Assembly: GCA_018399915.1 (NCBI GenBank)
Contig: JAGYNW010000010.1
Span: 1-20,824 of the forward strand
From: Candidatus Omnitrophota bacterium
GTDB lineage: Bacteria; Omnitrophota; Gorgyraeia; Zapsychrales; Zapsychraceae
Length of the DNA: 20,824 bases
Direction of reading: 5' to 3'
Positions 1 through 12,200 of the stretch are shown here, one piece after another (position 1 is the first letter of the stretch; every line of letters starts with the position of its first letter). The notes beneath the pieces were generated by a model that had not been told where the DNA came from, ran no database searches, and worked only from the letters and a program-made list of their open reading frames with translations. Both the position numbers and the translations under genes were made by a program.

Positions 1-282
1 AGGCCGGCGGTGCGCGTACCATTTGGATCTTTCCAGCGTTCAATCCCGCGAAGAATTTCGCGCTATTGGTTACTCTTAAGGAGCGAAGCGCCGGAGCGAC
101 CAATTTAATCGCGTCTAATTTCGCAACCTTGGTAAAATTCTCAATGCCCCCGTTTTGCGTAACGGCCAAGGCGACCTCTTGCGCGCTGCGGCCTTGGGAA
201 GAGGCGTCATTAGGTGTATTATTTGAATTATTATTTCTTTTAGCATTACTCTCGGCTAATCCTGTTGCGCTTTCAGCCCTTC
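1..282 (-). other. Asn/Ser linker and start of the next, GC-richer domain
   Basis: Residues 6849 to 6941. A low-complexity linker, SNAKRNNNSNNTPNDASSQG (about 193-252), is followed by SAQEVALAVTQNGGIENFTK and a helical run. The base composition changes sharply at about base 215: AT-rich to the right, clearly GC-rich (GCG, GCC and CGC codons) to the left. The frame continues out of the window through base 2. Confidence 0.6.
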
Positions 283-3200
283 CTTTTAAAATAGCTTTTA
301 TTACAATATATGTTAATGCACTTATACCAACAATGCCGGCTATCAATCCCGCTACAATTCCTATTTTAATGCCCAAGAATACTGTAGAAATCACAAAAGC
401 TGCAGACCCAAGGGGAATGAATACTTCTCTGAAACCTTCTAAATATATAGTGTCCTTATTGAAGATATTAACCATAACGCTTCTAATCCCATCTTTAACA
501 AAAGAAACTATTGCTCGAAACTTAGTTTCTCTTCTTCTTTTAACTTCATCTTTGAATAATTCTAGAAGCTCATCAAAATCTCTATTTAAAGAACGGCCTT
601 TAGTTACAACCGCTTTTTTTTCTTTAATATCCTTCTTAATCCTGTCTACATCTTCCTTAAATTTTTTATTAATTTCCATCATGCACTCTTGTTTGTTAAT
701 AAATATTTCTTTCTGAGAATCTGAAATATTTTCTACTAATAAATCATTTATAGATTGATTTCTCTTTTCGTTCGCTTCTTTATTCTTTTTTTCTTCTAGA
801 GCAGAAATAGTCTTTTGTTCTGGTATTAATACTGATAAATGGCTTTCCAAGTCATCTCGCGTAAACTGCCCTAAGTATTTCTTATTATTTTTTTGTTTGA
901 TTTCTTTTTCCACTTTTTTAATTTTGTCATCTTTTGCGTTATCATCTAGCCCTAATTCCTTTGCCTTCTTTTTTCTTTTTTGATCTTCGTTCAGCTCTTT
1001 TATTGTGTTATTAACGTTACTAATTAATCGGGCTCGATCTACCTTTGCGTATTGCTGAAGAATTTTTTGGCCATCTTCTTCTTTTTCTTGTTTTTCCATT
1101 AACCCATCTAACAATAATTGTGCAACTTCTTTTTCAATCTGTTTTATTTTATCTTTAATATCATCTTCTAATAATAGATACAAACTATTAAACACATCCA
1201 TGTTTTCTGATGGGATAATATTTAGTTGATATGCAATTTCCACACTAGCCTCTAAGTCATCAGATGTTTTTAGTGGCTCATTGGCTGCATATTTCGTTTT
1301 TGAATAATACAATTTAGCGGTATCTAAAAATCGTTGTTTTAGCTTCTGCTCTATTTTGTCCCAAGAAAATAGCAATAAGAAACATTTCAGTGCTTCCTTT
1401 TGGTCTTGGCATTTTTTAATGGCTTTCCTTTTCTCTTCAACTTTTTCTCTTGTTTTTTCGTCTTTAACAAGATCAACCAATGCCTCATAAATGTCTTTTT
1501 CAACAACACCTTTATCTTTTTTTATTACTCTCAAATTCCTTCTACCCATAACCTCCAGATAATTATTTGCCCAATTTACACCCCTAACATTTAATCCAGA
1601 TTTTAATGAAACAAAGCTTATTGCTTTAGCCCCGATCATAACTATAATGCTATAAACTGTCATGACCATTCCTAATAAGGTCAACGTGATCATAACCAAT
1701 GCACCGGAAACGAATAAATTGATAGGGGTTCTAAAATTATTATCCACGAATTGCGCGAGAATTCCTTGATCAAAAGAAAATTGTTTTCTTTGAGATTCTC
1801 TATGAACGCCTAATATCCCATGAATCATCATAATTAAAATGACAAGTGGGAAGTTAAGACCACTGAACAAATATAGTGAAGCGACCACAAGAGCAAATAT
1901 AAAGAACCCTCTCCATCCACTCTTCTTGAAGAATAATTTAGTATCTTCTTTATGTTGTTTCCACCAAATCAACGGATGAACCGTTGCAGGTGTCGAACCC
2001 GGGTTCAAAATAAACGGAGCTAAGATCGATGAAAGCACCATCATGACCGGAAATAATGACCAAATGCTTCCAAGGGATTGCCATAAAATCAGTCCAAGAA
2101 CCGCCATGACAGCGGCAAACACAGATTTATTAATATTGGATATCTTTCTATCCACAAACCCATAAAGATCTTTTGCGTCTTCATTCTTCCCAGGTTTAAA
2201 TGGATTTTCATGTTCTCGTCCTGGTTGTCGACCGGTTGCAACATAATCCCCACTATTGATCATGGCTTTCCCATGACCGGTTGCAAACGCGCCGTAAATC
2301 AAGGCCTGATAAGTCAATGCGGCCGCCGGGAACACTCTTAAAAATTTATAAATCCCTTTTAAGATACCTTCCTCTAAAATAAGCTGAATACCACCCGTGG
2401 CTGTAATGGCTTGAGACAACAATAATCCTACCAAACCAAACATCAATTCACCTGGAAAGTTCGCAAATAAACTTAATCCAAGCAGAACAATCGTTAAGAG
2501 ATAGAAGTTGTTTTGCATAACTACCAATGGTTTTCTCAAGAAATATCCGATCGAGGCAACAAAATGGATAAAGGCGCGGCTGAAACCGATAACGGATGAA
2601 CGGTTATGCCATGCTAGCATTTGGGCAACAGCCTGCTCACCGGCTCCCGCCCCAAATTTATCTGAAATCCCTAATAGTCCGGCATAAACCGCCTCCCGGG
2701 CCTTGGCTGCCTGCATGAATTCTCTATTGATCACTTTTTCTCCGTAAAGCGTACCTTTGTAAGCCCCGAAGATATCCTCGTTCACCCATGGAGCAGATAA
2801 TAATCCTAGTTGACGGAATGATTTAACCCGCACATAATCCGGATGGCCGTAATGATATCTAACGCCCGCGAAATCCAAAACACGTTGAACAAGCGTGGCG
2901 AAGGTGTGGTCGCCATAGGCGTGAACAGCGCCAGCAGGAGTGGAAACATCCGTAATAATATCCTCCGGATACCCTGCGATCGCGACCCGTGGGTCCTCAA
3001 ATTCTCTTAACATATTTGGAGATTTGAATGTCTCTTCCAGATAGAAATCCTGGTTCATATCCATCATTTGGGCTATCTCACCCCTGACAAATTTATATAG
3101 ATTATTTTGATTAACCGGTTTTCCTTGTTGAGAGAAAAAATGAGAACCCAGTAACACTCGGCTTCTTTCATAAATGTATCCGCCTTCTTTATCTTTAAAT

Positions 3201-6200
3201 TCATATAATACTTTATCTTTATCTTCTTCAGAAAGATCTTTAACTCTCCCTTTTTTATACGTAACGACCGCGCCAAACCGTTTTTGCGTTGCCTCATCAT
3301 TATTCCCTAAGTAAGCAAGGCTTAATCCCTCATGTTTCCTTACTAAATAATTCGCATCCTGTTTGATCATTTGATTCTTTTTATCATCCGGCTTAGCACC
3401 TAAGGCATTACCATATACTTGTTGTCCCCACAAGAACTCGTATTTTTCATCCGTCATTTCAGTGATCGCCTCTTTATATTCCGAACTATTTTTTCCTAAA
3501 CTTTTCGGTGTCGGATAATTTACCTTGGCCTGGAACATATAGGACTTGCGGTGATTCATAATTCCGCGGATTGTACGGGAAACTGGCTGGAATCTGTAAG
3601 AAACCCAGAGGCTGACTTCCCTTTCCATCCATTCGGATTTCAAATGATAATCTTGATCTATAGAGTTATATGTTCCTAAAATATCTCCATACTTTAAGGA
3701 TTTAATTAACTCAAGATCGTCTTCCCTTGCTTTCTTTTCTTTGTCTCCTTTTGGCATTTCTTCAATAATTCTAGCTAACCGTTCTTTAAAGTTGGCCCAT
3801 TCTTCTCTATGTCTCGTTATAAAATATGTCAGCAATGTACTTCCTGTTTTATATGGTGCATTTATCCCATTGTATTCGCCGGCAACAGTATCAATTGAAA
3901 ATGGATAGATCAAGACTTCTTCATAATGAGGCATAACGGTACTGAATAATGGAATATCTTCCCAGTTTTGTGTTTGCTTCATATCCATAAAGAGCGATGA
4001 TACGAAGAATTGAATCCTCCTTTGAACTCTCTTATTCTTCGGTATCACTTTGTTAAATTTAGGCGTATCAACCACCGTACCCTCCAGATAATTACCATCC
4101 ACCAGGACGTCTGTTTTGTATCCCCTTGATAAGAGGGCCGCTTCATAAGATGTTCTCTCGCTTGCTTGCTTCTTCCTGGCGACTCTGATTTGACCTTCCT
4201 CTTGAGCGTCTTTTGCTAACAGATAGATCATTTTTTGGGCCTCAGATTCAGATATCAGATCATCTTCAAGGTATTGAGAAACAATCATATTCCATGCCTT
4301 GGCTTGCGCTATTTTCTTTTCCTCGGTTGTAAGCGGCTGTTTCTTTTGTTCAGTATCATTCTTATAAGCCGGCAAAATCTTTTCCCTAAAATGTTTCATA
4401 GCCGCATCAAATTTCTCACCAACCGTGTCGCCGCCTAACTTTGATACGCCCATCATGCTAAGGACCTCATTGATCAACCAAATCAAGACCATCCCGATTA
4501 TAACCGCAATCGCTGCGGTTAATTTCGGACTTGTTGCAACCTTTTCCATAACGTGAACCACATTGAAAAGGCCGAACGGATTCAGAGCCGCCAACAAGAC
4601 AAGCGCGCCCGCCATCATAAAGGATTGAACAACCCGTGAATACCATGTGTGCCTCCAGGCATTAATACGATATGCGGCAGAATATTTCGCTAACACATGG
4701 CCTAAAAACCCTTCAACTAAGTAGAAGTAAGCATACACATCTAAAAGAAGCACAAAGAAAATCATGGCGCCCGCGATAACAGCAAGCGTTATGCCCGGGA
4801 CAGGTAAAGATAAGCCGAAAAACGCTAAACTCCAATCGCTTCCGGCTAAAATCAGTAAGCCGATAAAGACCCATTTGATAATGAAGAAATTGAAGATGGC
4901 CTTCATGGTCAAAATGGTTGCCATAATGATTCCAGAGCGTGCCTTGCGTCCGAATGTGCCTTTGGCCGGCTCATCTTTATAACCTTCATCTAATTTTAAT
5001 GTCTCTCCATATCCTTCGTTTTTCAATGTGTGGACTTGTCTATAAACTTTGTCTAGACTCCAGATAATAAGATTCAATATCAATAATGCTCCTAAAAGCC
5101 CCAGCGCATACGGATACCAGATAGCAAATTGTTGAGCGACCAGAGGCATCGTGATCTCTAAAAACGGTATCCTGGTAAACATGGCGCCAAAGGAGGCCAG
5201 AATAATCACGGCATGAAGGATCGCAAAGATCCAGTTGAACTGAACAATAAGCCGCAGCCATCCGGCCAAACCAAACTTGGTCGTCTTAATATCAGGGAAA
5301 GCTTTAGGGATAATTCTATTGATTTTCATATCCTCAAAAGCTTCCTTCATCTTTGCTTTTCTTTCATCATTACCAAATGGAGCAATTTTTGTTTGGAAAT
5401 GTCTTTTTGCTTCTGCTACACTTCTAAATGTTCTTCCTTCTAGTTTTTTAAGGCCTTCCATTAAATAATTATTGAAATATTCTTCTATGATGTCACGACC
5501 ATTAAATTGCCTTTTTTCCTTTTCATTTATTTTGCTATTACCAAACATTTTCCCTGTCTCATAAGCATAAATAAAACCAGGAGTTCTAAAGTAGGCATCA
5601 ATATCATCATGATGAAGTGTCCAATGTTTAGTAATCTTACCCCAAGTAGTTGCAATATGTTGTGCAAGGATAATCATGCTCCAAAGATCAAAATGATTTT
5701 CGACCAAGTGTCTTCCATACTCTTCGGGTTTATAAGTAACGTCTGTGACTCGATTGGTCATCTCTTTAGCATCGGCTAACTTATTAACCATCTTCATGCT
5801 TTTATAGAAGAAGTACGAATCCGCCATAGTTACGTTTGAAAGTTTATCAGAAGCGACATGAGCTAATGCGTAAATAAACATACTGCGCAAGTATTCTTTG
5901 GTCATCTCTGGATTATAATCTATGACCATTCGATACATTTGCTTGTCATTGGCCGTTTTTTCAAAGATATACGGCAATTTCTCAAAAATCTTTGTTGCTT
6001 TGACTTCTTGTTCGGCTTGTTCAATGTACCTGCCTTTAACTCCTTTCGCTAACTGAACTTTCTTCGTCATGACCGGTTTAAACCAGTTATGAACAAAATG
6101 CCTGAAGAACTCAACCGAAATGTCTTTAAACTCTTTACCCGCAATAAGTTGTTGCCTAAGAACGTGTACAATATTGTTATACGCCTGGTCAACAATGCCT

Positions 6201-9200
6201 TCATCATATCCATAACCTTTTTTATCTTTGATGTCATTGTAAATAGACTCCACTTCCTTGAGAATTTCCTGGGCTGTTTTCTTTTGGGCCTCTGGCATGC
6301 TTTCAAATTGAGCCGATGCCGCTTCTTTTGCCTCTTTGTCTTTTTGTTTAGCCTTTGCTTCGGCTTTAGCGCGACGTTCCGCTATCCAATTCCTGATAGG
6401 CGCAAAGATATGGCTGTCAATCCACTTATGTATTTTGGAACCTGTGTCTTTTGGCGGGAACAGATTTCCTCTTTTGGCAACGCCAAACAGTTCGGCGATC
6501 TTTCCGACAAAGAATGTGATCAATAAATAAAGCATGACCAATCCGATCACATTCGCCCAAACCGGTGTATTAGTGATCATCTTCTCAAGCATTTTATAGC
6601 GCTCTTTATTGATCAATTCATCATCTAAATAACGATATTCCTGCTCAAACCGTGTATCAGGGGCAACCGGTTCAGCCTCCATAACCCTCATAACCGTACC
6701 TTGTCTTTTGCCTTCCTGATAAGCAGAGCCCGGGGTCTCTTTGTCTTGCGCGATAAAATATTCAATGGCCCTAAAGTCTTTGGCCATAAAGCCATTTTCA
6801 ATTACGCCCTTCTTAACATTAACAACAAAAGACTGAATCGGTTGTCGATACGGAGACTCGATATCTAAAAGAACGATCTCTTCACCGTTGGTTGCAATGC
6901 CTAGCTCCTGATTGGCCACTTGCGCGACCAGATACGCATATTTCTCAGCCAGCATCTGACCACCCGGAGTATAAATAATATCTTTCCTTACTTGAGAATC
7001 TAAAACATAATACCTATTACCTCTGACCTTAAGATCATTATCAGGATTATTATCCTTGTCCATAAAGTGAACCGTAAACGGCATGCCTATTATCTCTCCA
7101 TTAACTTTTTGTTGTCCTCCGCCCGTCACATGGGCAATGATTCGCTTATAATTACCTGACTCCGCATGCTTAATATAACTATCATTAATTTTATGCTCAT
7201 ATAATTTCAAAAAGCCGTCACTCTCATGTTCAAATAACTTAACATCCAGGACTAAATCGCTCGGTTTGGGACCATGATATAATTGGATAAATTTCAATTC
7301 TTTTGTTTTGCCAATATATTCATTCCACCATTTTGTAACACGTATCGCCCCTCTATTGGCATCCTTGACAATAATGTTTCCTGGCATGATTCCCGGGTCA
7401 AGTTTAAACTTTTTCTCTTCACCCTCTCCATTATATTTAACGATCAGTTCTCGACCCTCAAAAAACCATAAATTCAAATTTAAATCCAGATTCGGATATT
7501 CAACCGCAATATCCCGGCCTCTTGCGTCATTAGGAATCAGGTAATGATACAAGGACCTGCCCGCATCCTCTGGATCGGTTGAATACAGATTGCCTCTTTT
7601 AAGAAGTCTTGGTTTTTCTTCTATCACTTGAAGTCTTGTTCTCATTGATATTCCGATTTGATTTAAAACTTTTTCAAATACATATGCATTAAACGAACGT
7701 TTTTGCGCATCACTCCAGTCCTTCTCAGTCTCAGGTAATGCCGTTTTTTCTCTATATTCCGCTTTATATCCTTTATATAAGGCTTCAAATCTTCTCGATA
7801 AAGTAGAAACAAATATCTCTTTAAACTCAGGATCAAAAATTTCTTCAACTGTGGCTCTTCTTTCCTCTCTGTAATTAAAGACTTTTTTGACTTGATAGTC
7901 CGGAGTAAGGAGTAATGATTTTTCTTGCTCGCCCGTACGTTCATCAAATTCTGTCCCCACAATAATCTCAGTGATTCTTCCGAACTCGCTCCTGACGGTT
8001 ATAATCTTGCGGCCTAGCGGATCATGTTGGAACCGGAAGTCTGTTGTGATAACATCTGCAGTCGTTGTTTCCACAGAGGCGTGGAAGACCGTCTGAAAAT
8101 CAATGTGCATATCCTGAAACGCCTTTTGGACTTCCCCATTTTCATACAATTTCTCGAAATCAAATCCATAATTGTCAGTACTAATATTTTGCGCGACAAT
8201 ATCATCGGTTTCATTCCGGATTTCCCAAACTAAATTCCAACCACCATTGGGTTTAATGTATACGCTTCTATTTATCCAGCCCCGCAACGTACTTTCATCC
8301 ATTTGTCCGTAATCATCTTTATCTCTATAAGAAGAAGCCTCGGATTCTAACTGAGCCCTCTCCAGTAATGATGTATAGTCCGTAAAGACATCCGGAACGC
8401 GCATATGGCCCGTCGTATTTTGTTTGATCAATCCTTTTTCATAAATGGTTTGAACCACACCCGCATAATCCGGTGTTCGTTCCATCTTGCGCAAGTTAAC
8501 CGCGGTAACGATCTGGCGGCTTGGTGTTTTTCCATCTTCAATCTTCACAACTCCAGTAATATTTTCTCTTTCAACTCCTTCAATCGTAAATGTGAGACCC
8601 TCATCAATCTTTTGTTGGTTATCGCCAACAACTCTCTCATAACTTCCCGTTTCTTTTCCGCTATCCGCGTAGAGGGGAACTGTCCTTCGGTTAATACCAT
8701 CCGAGTAAATCGTTTCGTTGTAGGCTAATGTTCCGTAAGCGCCTCTCAATTCTTTTGCCGTCTTGGCGACATGTGTTTCTTGAAGCCCCACAGCGAATTC
8801 TTTGTCAGTCGCGTTCCAAACATGTTTTTGCGGATCATAGACAGACCTGGCATCACTTAAGACTGGCCCTTGTTCATCCATCGTGAGACTCGCTCTGGTG
8901 TCAACTTCTGAGATGGTCTCATTGCGGTTGTATTCATAGATGGACAGTCGGGAGGTTCCCTGGCTGTCACGCGCCAAAGCCTTCACCGGTGCCTCCCAGC
9001 GGTAATCCCACACGTATGTGGTTTCTTTATTACCGCGTGTATGATCGATCTCTGTGCCTTGGGAAGAACGTGTCAACAGGTCATAGGATTCTGTAAAGGT
9101 GGTCGTTAACAGATCATCGGTATCTTTGGAGACCTTGATGGCCGCGTACGGAACATGTCCCAGATAATATTCCGGGCTATAAAATTGTTTGACGCCTCGC

Positions 9201-12200
9201 GTGAATTCTCTTGTGCGGCCTTCTTCTGTCGGCACGATCTCAGTGTATATCTCGCCGGCTTTACGGCCAAGAGCCGCGTTGTCGATCAGAATGAATTTAT
9301 AAAGATCCTTGGCGACATCATATCTGCGCGTCATGACCTGATAATCATATTCTTGCATATCTTTTGTATCCCCTACCACCGGCGTTGTATTAATAAATCT
9401 GAGATCCCCTTTCACCGGCTCCGTTAAGCGTTCGCGCAATTCTTCGTTCGTTAATTGTCCGTCACCCGGGATCTCATCACGGTTATAGTAAACCTTGGAC
9501 CCGCGGAAGAATCCGTATTTAGTGAATTCATTTACCGCAATATAATTGGGTGTCACCCGTTTAATAGGCTGATCAAATAATCCGTATGTATCCAGGGATA
9601 TTTCACCCGTCAAATAATCTACTCTTAATTTCTCCAGGAACGGTTTATATTGATACGCGTGGATATCCGCCATCACCTTATCCAGATCCGGGAATGTTTT
9701 GCGGTACGTGCGCGTTTCTTCCACCTTGGTTAACAATCCGGCTTCAATTTGGGCCTTCACTTTCTCAGAATACGCCTTTAATGCCGCTTTGCTTTCAAGT
9801 GCCTCGGGGCCAGGGAACGGAACCGTGTTCACGTAAGTCTCGGTGGCTGTCTCATATTTCATGACTTCATCATTGGTCACGATAGTCACACGCGCGTCAT
9901 TGATCGTCGCCAGCAACATGCCATCCTCATAAACCTGGATCTCTTGTTTACCGTTATTGCGGTTTTTGTCAGCCGTGAAGACCTTGCCTTCCAGCGCGAA
10001 GATAATCGTGGCCAGCACATACTCTTCGGTTTTGCTTTCATCAAAGGTCACATGGCCTTGAGCGTCAAACCCGACCTTGATCGGGAAGTTAGCAAAATTC
10101 CTGAATTTGATCAAATTGCGTTCTTGAGCCGGCAATTCACGGATCAGGTCGAATAATCCTTCCACAGCGCGGGAATCAGAGATCACATGGCCCTGGGCGT
10201 CTTCATACGGCGCGCCGGCCTCAATGCCGTTCGTTCCAACTGTTTGACGGGCGAATACCGCACCGCCTTGGGAGAAGTCGCCTGCTTCAGTGACCGCGCC
10301 GCTCTTGGCCAATGCCATACGTTGCGCGTCCACGTAGGCTTTTTCGGCCAGCTCCACGGATTCTTTGACCTCGTCCTCAGAGGCAATCAGCACATAATGT
10401 TTCTTAACTCCGTCCTCTATAGTCACCAACTCTTGGCCATTAGCCGGATCCGCCCACACAAGCTCGGTGCCCACGGTTTGGCTGCGTGCGATCGCCAACC
10501 GTTCGGCTTGCGCGTCAGTTCTTTGTTCTTGCGGGATTGCACTGATGCGTTTTTTATCCATCAGGTAATTGCGCAATACCTTGACTTCGTCTTTGGCTTC
10601 CTTACCTACACGGACAACCGGGCGCCGGTCTTCCTCAGTTAATGCCTCAGCCGGGATATTCAATGCCGGTAAAGTAGCCTCGCTCTCTCTGACCGGGGTA
10701 TGGATGTTCTCACCGATCTTGGTCAGGTCGGTTTGCGCCAAGGCGGCTAAGGAACGGGATCCCATGATCGTGTAATAACCGAATCCGGAATCACGTTCTT
10801 TCTCTGTGGCCTGCGGTAAGGTGCCGTCTTCGTTACGCAACAACTCAATTTGTTTTTCATAAAGGGCGATCTTTTCTTCCAGGGTCTCAGCATAAGCCGG
10901 ATCATACATCCCGCCTTCTTCATCTTTAAACATCTTTGCGGACAACTTGTAGGCCAGGATCATTTCCGCGGAAACTTCAGCAAATCCGATGCGTTCTTCC
11001 TTATTTTCCAAGTCTTCTCTTTTAGAAGCCTTGAAATCACAGGCGATGTCAAACATCCTAACGCCTTGTTTGCGGCGAAGCAGGTCAAAGATATCTTTTT
11101 GTTTGTCTTCAAAACGATCAGAAAGGTTCAGCGCCTCCGCGTTGTCCAACATTCGGAATCGATCCTGGATATTTTCATCCTTAATATACCCTTTGTCTTC
11201 TAACTCTGCATAAAGGGCTTTGGGTTGTTTGACCATCTCTTCAAAGTCTGTCGCCGTGACAGAGGTATGGCGAATGCCCTTTGGTGCGTATTCGACCGTA
11301 ACGCCAAATTGATCTTCAATCCGGCTTAAATATTCTTTATAATCCTTCGCACTCATGCCAAAGGCGTTCATGAATTCTTGCGGGCCCAAGGCCAGGATCC
11401 AGCGGGTTTGTGCGTCAAGCGAGCATCCTTCGCGGCCCGCGCCGTTGCGGATCAATCCATCTACTTTAATTCCGGCGCCGGTTTGCATCGCATCTGAGGT
11501 GATCCAGTCCAGAATGCCTTGAGCCGCTTCGGCATAAGCGTTATTATGCTTGTCAACTTGGCTTAAGAACGCGTAGGCGATCGCGTTCGGCTCTGCGTAT
11601 TTGTCGCCCAACTGAACGATCCTTAATTCCGCCGCTGCCCTTTCTTTTGGTGTTTGCGCGGCCTTCAACGCGGCTTGGGCCTCAGCCAATTGATCTCGTT
11701 CAAAACGGCTCATCGGATGATGACGTAAAGCGCCGCCGTTCACTTCAGACATCTCTACCAGCCAGTCAGCAATCGCTATTTTCATTTCCCTATACATTGT
11801 TCTATCGCCTGTGGCCTCTTCATAGCTCATGATGGCCAAACCGATACCTGCTGTCGCGCCCACTTGGCGCGCGCCATCCGCTGCCCCGGTTTCCGCGTTA
11901 AAGCTGGAGCTGAAGCCCTGGAACGGATCCCCATTCTTCACCAATGCCGCATAAATGGATTGATAAAGATCCAATATTGCTTGGGCCAATGCTTCATTGT
12001 CAGATGCTAAGGCGACTTCAACCATCAAGGACTGATCCCATGTATAGGCTGACGGATACGAGATGCGTTCTTGCCAATCAAATGATTCAAAGAACCCGGA
12101 CGCGTTATTTTGCGCGTATGTGCCGCCGTTGGCCGCGGTGTGCACCATCACGCCTTGTTCTTCCACCGCCTTGAAATAATCCTTACGTGTCTCGATTTCA

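Noticed and set aside
66..716. 216-codon plus-strand frame with hydrophobic, leucine/serine-rich sequence
   Set aside because: It is the complement of the Lys/Glu-rich coiled coil and membrane hairpin (GAA/AAA/AAT codons read backwards give Phe, Leu, Ser, Ile). Its apparent membrane character is an artefact.
2585..5260. GT2-type synthase (cellulose, curdlan or hyaluronan) as the identity of the membrane enzyme
   Set aside because: I see no D-x-D and Q-x-x-R-W arrangement of GT2 processive synthases, whereas the GT48 blocks are present in order.
2806..8214. Short minus-strand frames in other phases (for example 3073-3300, 6067-6306, 7663-7962, 8014-8214)
   Set aside because: They overlap the giant frame out of phase, are short, and have Arg/Lys-rich random-looking translations.
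11340..12150. GH94 / cyclic beta-1,2-glucan synthase identity for the toroid domain
   Set aside because: The alpha/alpha arrangement would allow it, but I recognise none of the GH94 phosphorylase signature and the domain is too short; only the general toroid class is claimed.
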